Part shown: piece after piece, positions 40,090 through 47,775 of the stretch
Position numbering within the stretch: the first letter of the stretch is position 1
Layout: each line of letters opens with the position of its first letter
Position numbers and translations under genes: made by a program
Source of the DNA: an uncultured Chlorobiaceae bacterium
Lineage (GTDB): Bacteria > Bacteroidota > Chlorobiia > Chlorobiales > Chlorobiaceae
Direction: 5' to 3'
NCBI GenBank assembly: GCA_903887845.1
Contig: CAISRC010000084.1
Location: 1 to 50,806 of the forward strand
DNA length: 50,806 nucleotides
The notes under the pieces: generated by a model
Told to the model about the DNA's origin: nothing
Database searches by the model: none
What the model saw: the letters and a program-made list of their open reading frames with translations, nothing else

Positions 40090-41280
40090 ATGAGCTGGAA
40101 AAACATTATCGGCCAAAAACAGCAGATCCGCATTTTACAGAACGCTCTTGAAACAGAGCGTTTTGCTCATGCCTACCTCTTCACCGGCCCTGAAGGATCA
40201 GGAAAAGAATCTGTAGCTTTTGAAATCGCCTCAATTCTCAACTGCCGTAATACACCAACCAACCTTCTGACAGGATCATGCGAATCATGCCCTGACTGTC
40301 TGCAAGTCCACTCGTTCATGCATCCGAACGTAGAGTATATTTTTCCTGTTGAATCAGCTCTGCTTGATACGGGCGACACAGCCAAAAAGGAGAACAAGCG
40401 TTTTACCGAAGCCAGGGAACGCTATAATGCGCTGCTTGAGCAAAAAAAACAGAACCCCTACTTTGCCCCTGCCATGGAACGATCTATGGGCATTCTGACC
40501 GAACAGATCATCACCCTTCAGCATAAAGCCATGTTTATGCCGAATGAGGGAAGTAAAAAAATTTTCATTATTTCACAGGCCGAACGGTTACACCCTGCGG
40601 CGGCAAACAAGCTGCTGAAACTGCTCGAAGAACCGCCACCACATGTGCTTTTTATCCTTGTTTCATCAAGACCCGAAGCGCTACTGCCCACAATCCGTTC
40701 GCGATGCCAGGCTGTAAGGTTTTCACGAGTAACTGCCCAGGAACTTCAACAGTGGCTAAAAGAAAATCGCCCGGAAATCCTGGACAACGAGCGAAGCTTA
40801 ATTGCAAGTTTTTCAAGAGGCAACCTCCGAATGGCATGGGAGCTTATCAACAATCGCGACAGCAACCCATCAGAAACGGCCACTATTGTGCTCCGTGATA
40901 AAGCTCTGGACTACTTGCGTAAAGTGCTCTCACCAAACCGCTTCCAGGAAGCTATAAGCTCATGCGAGCAAAACGCAAAAAACCTTTCACGCGGCGACCT
41001 CACACTTTTTCTTGCCTCACTTCTGCTCTTTTTTCAGGATGCCAACCATCACAGCATCAATCCAGACTTTCAGGAGTTGAATAATCCGGACATTGCCAAT
41101 GCAATAGACCGTTTCACAAAAAACTTCCCCAACCCGGATTTTTTCCAGATCTCAACAGTTACTGAAGATGCTATCCGTGCCATTGATCGCAACGCCAACC
41201 CGCTCCTTGTCATGGCCTCCTTCACGGCCAACATCAAAGCTTTACTTCTGAATAGTTCGACACAGCTCTTGACACGTTAG
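40090..41280 (+). CDS. holB: DNA polymerase III delta-prime subunit
   Basis: A part of the clamp loader that places the sliding clamp on DNA. Of 396 residues, the AAA+ domain has a P-loop (LFTGPEGSGKES, 30-41) and a zinc-binding cysteine cluster (CRN...CESCPDC). The sensor region LLKLLEEPPPHVLFILVSS and the SRC motif (IRSRCQAVRFSRV) follow. The insert after the zinc cluster (about residues 85-130) is longer than in E. coli. It is probably in an operon with ilvE, and it is the last housekeeping gene before the nuclease island. Confidence 0.88.
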   Translation: MSWKNIIGQKQQIRILQNALETERFAHAYLFTGPEGSGKESVAFEIASILNCRNTPTNLLTGSCESCPDCLQVHSFMHPNVEYIFPVESALLDTGDTAKKENKRFTEARERYNALLEQKKQNPYFAPAMERSMGILTEQIITLQHKAMFMPNEGSKKIFIISQAERLHPAAANKLLKLLEEPPPHVLFILVSSRPEALLPTIRSRCQAVRFSRVTAQELQQWLKENRPEILDNERSLIASFSRGNLRMAWELINNRDSNPSETATIVLRDKALDYLRKVLSPNRFQEAISSCEQNAKNLSRGDLTLFLASLLLFFQDANHHSINPDFQELNNPDIANAIDRFTKNFPNPDFFQISTVTEDAIRAIDRNANPLLVMASFTANIKALLLNSSTQLLTR

Positions 41281-41374
41281 GTATTACTGTTCAGACATTA
41301 CATGGAAATGTATTTTATTAATAGTACTATAGATTCCAATTTGGAATAAGAAAAAAGAAATGATAAGTTTTTTT

Positions 41375-41400
41375 AAGTATATACTGGTCAAAATATACTT
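41375..41400. promoter_or_regulatory. 8-bp dyad upstream of the first nuclease gene
   Basis: AAGTATAT (41375-41382) and ATATACTT (41393-41400) form a perfect inverted repeat with a 10-base spacer in the AT-rich gap between holB and the nuclease gene. The form suits an operator for a dimeric regulator, but no regulator gene is present nearby. Confidence 0.25.
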
Positions 41401-41496
41401 ACTTATTTTGATGGTGTACTTTTGGTGAATGATGATGATGGTGGGGGAAATTATTCGGTTTCAAATAACCGACATATTGCCAACATATAAATTCGG

Positions 41497-41571
41497 ATGG
41501 TAACTGACCATACATCCACGACAAAGCAGCTCATTGAATCCATTATAACAAGCGCAAAAGATGTTTATTAA
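41497..41571 (+). pseudogene. Truncated remnant of the small ferritin-like gene
   Basis: Just before and overlapping the first nuclease gene, a 24-codon frame ends TTKQLIESIITSAKDVY. This matches the last residues of the intact small gene at 44597-44836 (TTNQLIESIETSGKNVF), and the overlap with the nuclease start is the same. An in-frame stop at 41488-41490 lies upstream, and nothing like the rest of the small gene is visible. The 5' part was therefore lost when or after the nuclease unit was duplicated. The leftover may still help translation of the nuclease start. Confidence 0.65.
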
Positions 41572-42898
41572 TAAAGATTTGCTCGAATTTTTCGGCTCCA
41601 TGATGGAGATAAAAAAACAGAAGCGTGATATTTTCAATTCTCTTGCGGCTGATGTTGATGATTCAGACATAAAAAAAACTTTGCTTCGTATAGGTATGGA
41701 TGAGCAGCGACACGTTGATCAACTTCAGCAAAGTATTGATCTTGTTAACGGGGTGGAATCCCCCGTACCTGCCAGAGCCGCTCAACCGGCTATCCCGCAA
41801 ACTACCTTGCGGCCCCCGGACATCGAAGAACAGCAACCTGTTGAACACGTTAAGGAAACTCCCCAGTTTGTTAACGAAATCCCTGTTTATGATACAATCG
41901 CTCATTTCCAGCCAGTTATTGCGCCAGCTATTTTACCACGCACAGACATGGATGAGCGGCAACACATTGACCAACTTCAGCCGATTATTACAATTCTTAA
42001 CGATGTTCAAGCTCCCGACTCGATCACTCATCTTCAATCCACCACTTCGCAAACTGTTCACAGTATGAATACGATTAAGAATCCATTAGGAGAGATCTTC
42101 GGCTTTACAGCTACAGACCAGTCACCGAAAGCACAACGGTACCGTTCGCATCGCCATTGTCCTTTCAATAACAAGGTTCCTAACTGTACCAACGACCAGT
42201 TGAAAAATCCTCTCGGTGTATGCAGTGTTTTACACAACGACAAACCGGTCATCACCTGTCCTGTCCGGTTTCGTGAAGACTGGATGATTACCGATGATGC
42301 CGCCGAGTTCTTTTTTGAAGAGGGCACGCGCTGGAGTTCATTAACAGAGGTTCACCTGAATGATGCCAATGGAAAATCAGCCGGGAATATTGATGTTATG
42401 CTCGTCGCCTATGATGATCGGGGCAAAATCATTGACTTCGGTGCCATGGAGGTTCATGCCGCATACATTTCCGGAAATTTACGTGAGCCCTTTGAATATT
42501 ACATGCAGGATCCAAAGTCTAATGCGTTAATGGACTGGACAGCGCAACCGAACTATCCTCAGCCGGATTTTCTTTCAGCGGCAAGAAAAAGTCTTGTTCC
42601 TCAGCTCTTGTTTAAAGGAAATATTCTGCATTCATGGAACAAGAAAATGGCAGTGGCCATTGATAAAAGCTTGTTCGACACTCTGCCTTCATTGAATCGC
42701 GTTGAAAAAGAAGATGCTGATATCGCCTGGTTTATTTACAATCTTGAGCTGATAACTGAAGGAGATAAAGAACGCTATCAGCTTAAAAAAGTTGATGTGG
42801 TATACACGCAATTCCAATCGACGCTGTCGTCCATCACCGCAATATCTGCAGGCAATGTTGGCGATTTTGTGAAATTTATACCCGAACTGGCCAGTTAA
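41561..42898 (+). CDS. NotI-family restriction endonuclease-like protein with N-terminal ferritin-like segment and three 42-residue repeats
   Basis: A 445-residue protein. Residues ~173-445 match the NotI-type restriction endonuclease fold, recognisable from HCPFNNKVPNCTND, NPLGVCSV, ITCPVRFREDW, FFEEGT.WSSLTEV.LNDA and SAGNIDV.LVAYDD. Cys200, Cys209, Cys221 and Cys233 fit the four-cysteine iron site of NotI. The probable catalytic residues are Asp278 (GNID) and Glu297 (MEVHA), with His299 where a Lys or Gln would be expected. Residues 1-45 (NKDLLEFFGSMMEIKKQKRD) with DEQRHVDQL look like a ferritin-like helical domain. Three 42-residue repeats start at 46, 88 and 130. The ATG lies inside the remnant of a small gene. 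Target site and activity are unknown, and no methyltransferase is adjacent. Confidence 0.8.
   Translation: MFINKDLLEFFGSMMEIKKQKRDIFNSLAADVDDSDIKKTLLRIGMDEQRHVDQLQQSIDLVNGVESPVPARAAQPAIPQTTLRPPDIEEQQPVEHVKETPQFVNEIPVYDTIAHFQPVIAPAILPRTDMDERQHIDQLQPIITILNDVQAPDSITHLQSTTSQTVHSMNTIKNPLGEIFGFTATDQSPKAQRYRSHRHCPFNNKVPNCTNDQLKNPLGVCSVLHNDKPVITCPVRFREDWMITDDAAEFFFEEGTRWSSLTEVHLNDANGKSAGNIDVMLVAYDDRGKIIDFGAMEVHAAYISGNLREPFEYYMQDPKSNALMDWTAQPNYPQPDFLSAARKSLVPQLLFKGNILHSWNKKMAVAIDKSLFDTLPSLNRVEKEDADIAWFIYNLELITEGDKERYQLKKVDVVYTQFQSTLSSITAISAGNVGDFVKFIPELAS
41696..42067 (+). repeat. Three tandem 126-bp (42-codon) units in the first nuclease gene
   Basis: Protein repeats begin at Met46, Ile88 and Met130, exactly 42 residues apart, with starts MDEQRHVDQLQ, IEEQQPVEHVK and MDERQHIDQLQ and shared later positions (VNGVESP / VNEIPVY / LNDVQAP; HFQP / HLQS). 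The third unit is slightly short. The units have diverged from each other, so the duplications are not recent. The paralogue at 43525-44607 has one such unit. Confidence 0.8.
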
Positions 42899-43216
42899 TA
42901 CAACAGGTCTTTCGCAGAACCATCATTACGGCTTGTACCCCGTAAAAGACTTCTTAAAAGTTTTTTACGGGGTACAAGCCGTAATGCAATTGGTATTTCC
43001 CACCACGGGCTAATGATGCCAACTGTTTTTTTGATCGAAAGGAAATGGTGTAACCGAAAAAAGAACTTTTATCGAGAAAACATAGTTATTGAAATGTTAA
43101 GCTGTTATTGTATTTGCAAAGCAATGGCAGAGCTCAACTAACGTATTACTGTTGAATAAACGCAAATCAGTAACAAGTTACCCTATTATTACTCTATAAA
43201 ATACAAGGAGCTTATT
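42899..43216. other. AT-rich spacer between the first nuclease gene and the Nif11-like gene
   Basis: About 318 bases without a gene. The first 90 hold the 23-bp inverted repeat described separately. The rest is AT-rich, with a TATAAA-like box near 43195 and the Shine-Dalgarno of the next gene. I see no gene remnant here. Confidence 0.6.
42925..42985. repeat. Perfect 23-bp inverted repeat (long hairpin)
   Basis: Arms 42925-42947 and 42963-42985 are exact reverse complements over 23 bases. The 15-base centre can add a G-T pair and four further pairs (ACTT/AAGT), leaving a 5-base loop and a hairpin of about 28 bp. It starts 26 bases after the nuclease stop and has no trailing T run. It could be a transcript end, a protein-binding palindrome or the end of a lost mobile element. 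Confidence 0.85.
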
Positions 43217-43408
43217 ATGTCAGAAGAGCAAGCAAAAAAGTTCATCGAAAAGTTGCGATCAGATGTTGAGCTTAAGGAGCGCCTGAGTAAATTTATTAAG
43301 GATGAGGGATTTTCATGTACGCTGGGCGAGATCAGAAAGGTAGAGTGGGATTTGATGATGACTCATTATATAGCCGGGCTCCCTGCATCTGAGCACTGGG
43401 AAAGATAA
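43217..43408 (+). CDS. Nif11-like small peptide (RiPP leader-type domain)
   Basis: A 63-residue protein beginning MSEEQAKKFIEKLRSDVELK, which matches the opening helix of the Nif11 domain. A shortened middle follows, then EGFSCTLGEIRKVE, like the second Nif11 helix. In RiPP pathways Nif11 serves as leader peptide, but here there is no double-Gly cleavage site, only one Cys, and no modifying enzyme or peptidase nearby. It is therefore an orphan whose role is unknown. The Shine-Dalgarno AAGGAG (43205-43210) is strong and well spaced, so it is probably expressed. It lies in the spacer between the two inverted nuclease genes. Confidence 0.65.
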   Translation: MSEEQAKKFIEKLRSDVELKERLSKFIKDEGFSCTLGEIRKVEWDLMMTHYIAGLPASEHWER

Positions 43409-43454
43409 GGAGACTTTATCCTGTTTTCACGCCGTCACAGGAAACCTTGCTTGT

Positions 43455-43502
43455 AGAGTCGTGCAAAAGTGGCATGATTGCTTGTCGCTCACGCACGACT
43501 CT
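43455..43502. repeat. Inverted repeat before the second nuclease gene's 3' end
   Basis: AGAGTCGTGC (43455-43464) and GCACGACTCT (43493-43502) pair perfectly over 10 bases with a 28-base loop. Outside them, AAACCT and AGGGTTT extend the symmetry imperfectly. It sits between the Nif11-like gene and the convergent nuclease gene and may end both transcripts. Confidence 0.55.
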
Positions 43503-43524
43503 CGTAGGGTTTGCTATACCATTT

Positions 43525-44607
43525 TTAAACAGCTAATTCCGGAATAAATCTCACAAAATCGCCAACATTACCAGGGGTAATCGCTGTTAAAGCCGAAAGC
43601 GTGGGCTGGAATTGCGTATAAACCACATCCGTCTTTTTAAGCTGATAACGTTCTTTCCCACCATCATTTACCGGTTCAAGATCGTAAATGAGCCATGCAA
43701 TATCGGCCTCTTCCTTTTTAACTCGATTCAAGGAAGGCAGAGTGTCGAACAAGCTTTGATTAATCGCTACTGCCATTTTCTTGTTCCATGAATGCAAAAT
43801 CCTGCCTTTAAACAAGAGCTGAGGAACAAGACTATTCCTTGCCGCTGAAAGAAAATCCGGCTGAGGATAGTTCGGTTGCGCTGTCCAGTCCATTAAAAAA
43901 TTAGAGCTTGGATCCTGCATGTAATATTCAAAAGGCTCACGTAAATTTCCGGTAATGTATGCGGCATGAACCTCCAGTGCTCCAAAGTCAATCATTTTGC
44001 CCCGATCATCATAAGCGACGAGCATAACATCAATATTTCCTGCTGACGTCCCTCCAGCATCATTCAGATGAACCTCTGTTAATGAGCTCCATTGCGTTCC
44101 CTCTTCAAAAAAGAAGGCGGCTGCGTCGTCAGTAATCATCCAGTCTTCACGAAACCGGACAGGACAGGTGATGACCGGTTTATCGTTGTATAAAACACTG
44201 CAGACCCCAAGAGGATTTTTGCTATGGTCATTGGTGCAGTTAGGAACCTTGTTATTGAATGGACAGTGGCGGTGCGAACGGTACCGTTGTGCTTTCGGTG
44301 ACTGGTCAGTGGTCGTAAAACCAAAAACCTCCCCTAATGGATGCTTAAGCATATTCATACTATGAACATTTAGCAAAGTGGTAGATTGAAAATGAGGAGT
44401 AGCATCATGAGCTGGCACGTCTTTAACAAGCTCGGGACGCTGCTGAATCTGATCAACGCGTGGCTCAGCACCCAAACCTGTCAGCGGCAACGTTTCAATG
44501 GCCGTATCAGCAACATCAGCAACGAGCGTGGCAAGAACATCACGCTTCTGTTTTTTAGCTTCTGTCATGGACCCGAAGAATCCAAGGAACTCTTTATTAA
44601 AAAACAT
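43525..44607 (-). CDS. Second NotI-family endonuclease-like protein with N-terminal ferritin-like segment
   Basis: A paralogue of the gene at 41561-42898 on the opposite strand, 360 residues. The NotI-type domain keeps every visible motif: HCPFNNKVPNCTND, Cys115, Cys124, Cys136 and Cys148, GNIDV with Asp193, and LEVHA with Glu212 and His214. The N-terminus (NKEFLGFFGSMTEAKKQKRD) is the same ferritin-like-looking segment, but only one 42-residue repeat follows. The 85-residue size difference is two repeat units plus one residue. ATG 44607 was chosen over ATG 44634 because it aligns with the start of the other copy and overlaps the end of the small upstream gene in the same way. Lower conservation of the linker than of the nuclease core suggests the core is under selection. 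Confidence 0.8.
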   Translation of the reverse strand: MFFNKEFLGFFGSMTEAKKQKRDVLATLVADVADTAIETLPLTGLGAEPRVDQIQQRPELVKDVPAHDATPHFQSTTLLNVHSMNMLKHPLGEVFGFTTTDQSPKAQRYRSHRHCPFNNKVPNCTNDHSKNPLGVCSVLYNDKPVITCPVRFREDWMITDDAAAFFFEEGTQWSSLTEVHLNDAGGTSAGNIDVMLVAYDDRGKMIDFGALEVHAAYITGNLREPFEYYMQDPSSNFLMDWTAQPNYPQPDFLSAARNSLVPQLLFKGRILHSWNKKMAVAINQSLFDTLPSLNRVKKEEADIAWLIYDLEPVNDGGKERYQLKKTDVVYTQFQPTLSALTAITPGNVGDFVRFIPELAV

Positions 44608-44836
44608 TTTTTCCGCTCGTTTCAATGGATTCAATGAGCTGATTTGTCGTTAATTTATGTTCTTGCAGATCCGAATTCAACTTTTGAAGCATGTCCAGTA
44701 TCTTGGCCTGAACGTCCTTTCCAAGTGTTGAATATCTCAGCACATGCTGGATATGGTTCGAGTAAATAGCAATAACAGACTCCTCGCTTTGCTCGATAGC
44801 ACTGATTTTTTTAAGTAATTCTTTTTTTTCAATCAT
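44597..44836 (-). CDS. Small helical protein, ferritin-like in appearance, coupled to the second nuclease
   Basis: A 79-residue all-helical protein (from ATG 44836, KELLKKISAIEQSEESVIA, then IYSNHIQHVLRYSTLG, a long helix and DLQEHKLTTNQLIESI). The Glu and His spacing resembles small ferritin-like proteins in which a first helix with paired Glu and a later His bind metal, but the match is weak. Its 3' end overlaps the nuclease start by 11 bases, so the two are translationally coupled. A truncated copy of its last codons precedes the other nuclease. The longer frame up to 44923 looks non-coding. Possible roles are a partner, chaperone or inhibitor of the nuclease. Confidence 0.6.
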   Translation of the reverse strand: MIEKKELLKKISAIEQSEESVIAIYSNHIQHVLRYSTLGKDVQAKILDMLQKLNSDLQEHKLTTNQLIESIETSGKNVF

Positions 44837-45059
44837 TGTAGCATTTTTTTGCGAGAGCGTATGGCCAATGAAGCAAGGTTTTTTTAGGTATTTTTTCCAG
44901 CAGACTATCAAAAAATCTATCATTTCTTTTGCCCTATTCCAAATAGCAATGCATAATTCCGGTAAAATTCAATCCCATCAAAGAGAGAAGAAATGGGTAA
45001 CTGGTTTCCGCAGTGTACCTGGCCGATAACGGTTGACGGCAAAAATGAGTGTCCCTGAC

Positions 45060-45392
45060 TCATGAGCCATGTGCATGATCAAGCCAGTCAAGATAAGCGG
45101 GCAATCCATCAGTTATTGGCAATTTGATGATTTCGGGCACATCATAGGAGTGATTCTTTTCAAGATAAGCTTCGAGGTTGCTGTAACAGGCCTCTGTGGT
45201 TTTGATATACAGGGCAACTTCATTCTCTTTCCGCAGCAACCCTTCCCAGAGAAAAAAGCTCCGGATATCGGCCATCTGGATACAGGCTGCAAGCTTGTTG
45301 TTGAGAACGCCTTCCGCAAGCTTTTCGGCGACCTCCCGATCGGGAGCTGTAGTAATAACCATGCAATAGCCGCTGTTCATACACTCATTCAT
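45060..45392 (-). CDS. cutA: CutA1 family protein
   Basis: A 110-residue CutA, a trimeric ferredoxin-like protein linked to divalent metal tolerance. It has the signatures ITTAPDREVAEKLAEGVL, LAACIQMADIRSFFLWEG, then ENEVALYIKT and HSYDVPEIIKLPI. The length is normal. It lies six bases after the M24 peptidase gene on the same strand, so the two are likely co-transcribed. It marks the right border of the nuclease island. Confidence 0.93.
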   Translation of the reverse strand: MNECMNSGYCMVITTAPDREVAEKLAEGVLNNKLAACIQMADIRSFFLWEGLLRKENEVALYIKTTEACYSNLEAYLEKNHSYDVPEIIKLPITDGLPAYLDWLDHAHGS

Positions 45393-45398
45393 ATAATG

Positions 45399-46493
45399 TT
45401 ATAACTCAAGAAGCTCTTTGCTGAACCGCTGCAAGGGAGTTGCTCCATGAAGGCCCATCACTACTGTATCCTCAATGCGAACCCCGAATTTACCTGGCAG
45501 ATAAATGCCTGGTTCAATAGTAAAGACCATATTTTCCTGTAACTCGTGTTCTCCTTTCGGACTGATCCGTGGCTCCTCATGCACATCAAGACCAACACCG
45601 TGGCCAAGACCGTGACCAAACTCATCGGCATAACCGTGAGCGGCAATGAAGCGGCGAACCTCGGCATCAAGTTCTTTAGCCATCATACCACACCTCGCCG
45701 AAGAAATACCAAGCTGTTGCGCCTCCTGCACGATGCGGTAGACCTCCCGTGCTTCACTTGAAACATGACCAAATGCGACAGTTCGCGTCTGGTCGGAGGC
45801 ATACCCTTCATAGACACACCCAATATCGATAACAATGAGCTCACCTGCCTTAAAGTGTGCTTTTGACGGAGCTGCATGAGGCATGGCGGAACGTGCCCCT
45901 CCCGCCACAATGGGATCAAAAGAGTCTTTTTCTGCACCAAGTTTTTTTTGCTGGTATGTGATCTCTGCAGCAATATCAAGCTCTGTGACTGATGACGAAA
46001 TCATCGGGAGCACTTTTTCAAGCGCAAGTTCGCTTATTTCTGCCGCACGACGCATCTTCAAATGCTCGATGTCATTCTTCAGCATCCTGAACTCATCAAA
46101 AAATGAATCCACGGGTATCACGCGCTGTTTACCAAGAATCTGTTCGATAAGCCTTGTTGCTTCGTGCCAGGTGACATTATCAGACTGAAGGGCAACTGTT
46201 TCTCCGAGAGAATAACGACCAGAACCAAGCTCGGCAGCAAACCCGTCAGTAGCAATAACCGTTTCAGCCAGTGTTACCTCACCGGCGGCCTGCTCCTTGT
46301 AGCGAAAATCAGTAAACAGCCAGCTTTTTTCTCTGGTAATGAGTACCCTCGCACTTGAACCGCTGAAACCTGTCAACCACCGAATAACAGAGAGGTCAGT
46401 CACAATAATTGCATCTATAGCCAGACACATCATTTTTCTCAAAACCATCATCAAAGACTCTTCCCTGCACAACGTTATCTGTGTTTTATCCAT
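45399..46493 (-). CDS. M24 family peptidase (Xaa-Pro aminopeptidase type)
   Basis: A 364-residue metallopeptidase with a creatinase-like N-terminal domain (LTGFSGSSARVLIT) and a pita-bread catalytic domain. The metal ligands are in place: two Asp in VIDIGCVYEGYASDQTRTV, His in GHGLGHGVGLDVHEEP, Glu in FTIEPGIY and Glu in RIEDTVV. These enzymes remove N-terminal residues next to proline. The frame is open to 46556, but ATG 46493 has GAGGG upstream at good spacing and was chosen. It is divergent from trpD. Confidence 0.9.
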   Translation of the reverse strand: MDKTQITLCREESLMMVLRKMMCLAIDAIIVTDLSVIRWLTGFSGSSARVLITREKSWLFTDFRYKEQAAGEVTLAETVIATDGFAAELGSGRYSLGETVALQSDNVTWHEATRLIEQILGKQRVIPVDSFFDEFRMLKNDIEHLKMRRAAEISELALEKVLPMISSSVTELDIAAEITYQQKKLGAEKDSFDPIVAGGARSAMPHAAPSKAHFKAGELIVIDIGCVYEGYASDQTRTVAFGHVSSEAREVYRIVQEAQQLGISSARCGMMAKELDAEVRRFIAAHGYADEFGHGLGHGVGLDVHEEPRISPKGEHELQENMVFTIEPGIYLPGKFGVRIEDTVVMGLHGATPLQRFSKELLEL

Positions 46494-46646
46494 TAAAAAT
46501 ACCCTCTTATTGATAAACATAACTCCATTGCTCAATGCAGCCACGCTCAATGACAATCAATCCCCATTAGTAGTTACATTTACATCAAATGTTTACTATT
46601 ATTTACATTTACACAATTTGCAATCATTTGCCAACCAATCAGCTTC

Positions 46647-47702
46647 ATGCCACAAAAAAAGTTACTTCAAAAACTACTTGCAGGCGAACATTTTTCACAG
46701 GAAGAGATGATGTTCTGCATGAACAGCATTATGGATGGTCTGTTTTCAGAAATCGTTATTGCAGCAATACTTGCCCTCCTTCAACAAAAAGGAGTTACTC
46801 CTGCAGAAGCAACAGGCGCATATTACAGCCTGATGGAAAAAGCCAACATTATCGCTCTTGATGATGATGCCGTTGATACCTGTGGAACCGGGGGCGACCA
46901 TGCAGGCACCTTTAATATTTCAACGACCGCATCAATTATTGCCAACAGTACCGGCGTCCCGATTGCCAAACATGGAAACCGTTCGGTAACAAGCAGTTGC
47001 GGAAGTGCCGATGTTCTTGAAGCCCTTGGCTTTGCTATTGATCTTCCACCGGAAGCAACAAAAGAGCTGTTTCAGCAGACGGGATTTGCCTTCCTGTTTG
47101 CCCCCCTGTATCATCCGTCCATGAAAAGAGTTGCCAATATTCGCAGAGAACTGGGCATCAGAACGATATTCAACATTCTCGGTCCTCTCATCAATCCTGC
47201 ACGGGCAAAACGACAGCTTGTGGGTGTTTTCAACCGGGAACTGATGGAACTCTATACCGAGGTACTGCTGCAGACAGGAACCCGCCATGCCCTGATTGTT
47301 CATTCGATGACTGAAGAGGGCATAGCTCTTGACGAACCGAGCCTCAACGGCCCAACACATATTATCGAAATTTTGAATGGGTGTGCAACACCTCATACCC
47401 TGTATCCTGAAGAGTTTGGACTGACAAGGCATGCCCTGTCGGAAATCCAGGGGGGAGGAAAAGATGAAAACGCACTTATTATCCGCAGAATCCTTGACGG
47501 AAGTGCTCCGGCAGCTCACCTCGATGCCGCACTGTTCACCTCAGCCATGGCTTGCTACGTTTCAGGAAAAGCTGTCTGTATTAATGATGGGTTTATTATG
47601 GCAAAAAATGCTCTGGAAAGCGGTCATTCTGAGAAAAAATTTAATGAGATTCTGAAAATCAACGCGGAGCTCACTGTGAAGTACAGACCGGTCATTAACT
47701 AA
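46647..47702 (+). CDS. trpD: Anthranilate phosphoribosyltransferase
   Basis: Second step of tryptophan synthesis: joins anthranilate to PRPP. The 351 residues carry [38 protein letters not shown] and [17 protein letters not shown], all diagnostic of TrpD. Other trp genes are not in the window. The upstream region is AT-rich. bchG follows after 73 bases. Confidence 0.95.
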   Translation: MPQKKLLQKLLAGEHFSQEEMMFCMNSIMDGLFSEIVIAAILALLQQKGVTPAEATGAYYSLMEKANIIALDDDAVDTCGTGGDHAGTFNISTTASIIANSTGVPIAKHGNRSVTSSCGSADVLEALGFAIDLPPEATKELFQQTGFAFLFAPLYHPSMKRVANIRRELGIRTIFNILGPLINPARAKRQLVGVFNRELMELYTEVLLQTGTRHALIVHSMTEEGIALDEPSLNGPTHIIEILNGCATPHTLYPEEFGLTRHALSEIQGGGKDENALIIRRILDGSAPAAHLDAALFTSAMACYVSGKAVCINDGFIMAKNALESGHSEKKFNEILKINAELTVKYRPVIN

Positions 47703-47775
47703 ATCCTTATGTTTTTGCCAAAAAACTTGTATACTATTTGCCTTGCTTTAAGCCGAAAGGAGAATTATTATACCC

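Larger units (their letters stand above)
41518..44650. repeat. Long inverted duplication carrying the two nuclease genes
   Basis: The plus-strand arm (about 41518-42895) and minus-strand arm (about 44650-43528) share sequence from the end of the small upstream gene to the nuclease C-terminus, apart from two extra 126-bp repeat units in the plus arm. A run of 50 identical bases occurs at 42242-42291 and 44132-44181. The spacer of about 630 bases holds the Nif11-like gene and two hairpins. Confidence 0.85.

Noticed and set aside
41461-41670. 69-codon minus-strand frame at the start of the first nuclease gene
   Set aside because: Antisense to the nuclease start and the remnant gene, both supported by the second copy.
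42925-42985. Palindrome as the end of an insertion sequence
   Set aside because: No transposase gene, no second end and no target-site duplication seen.
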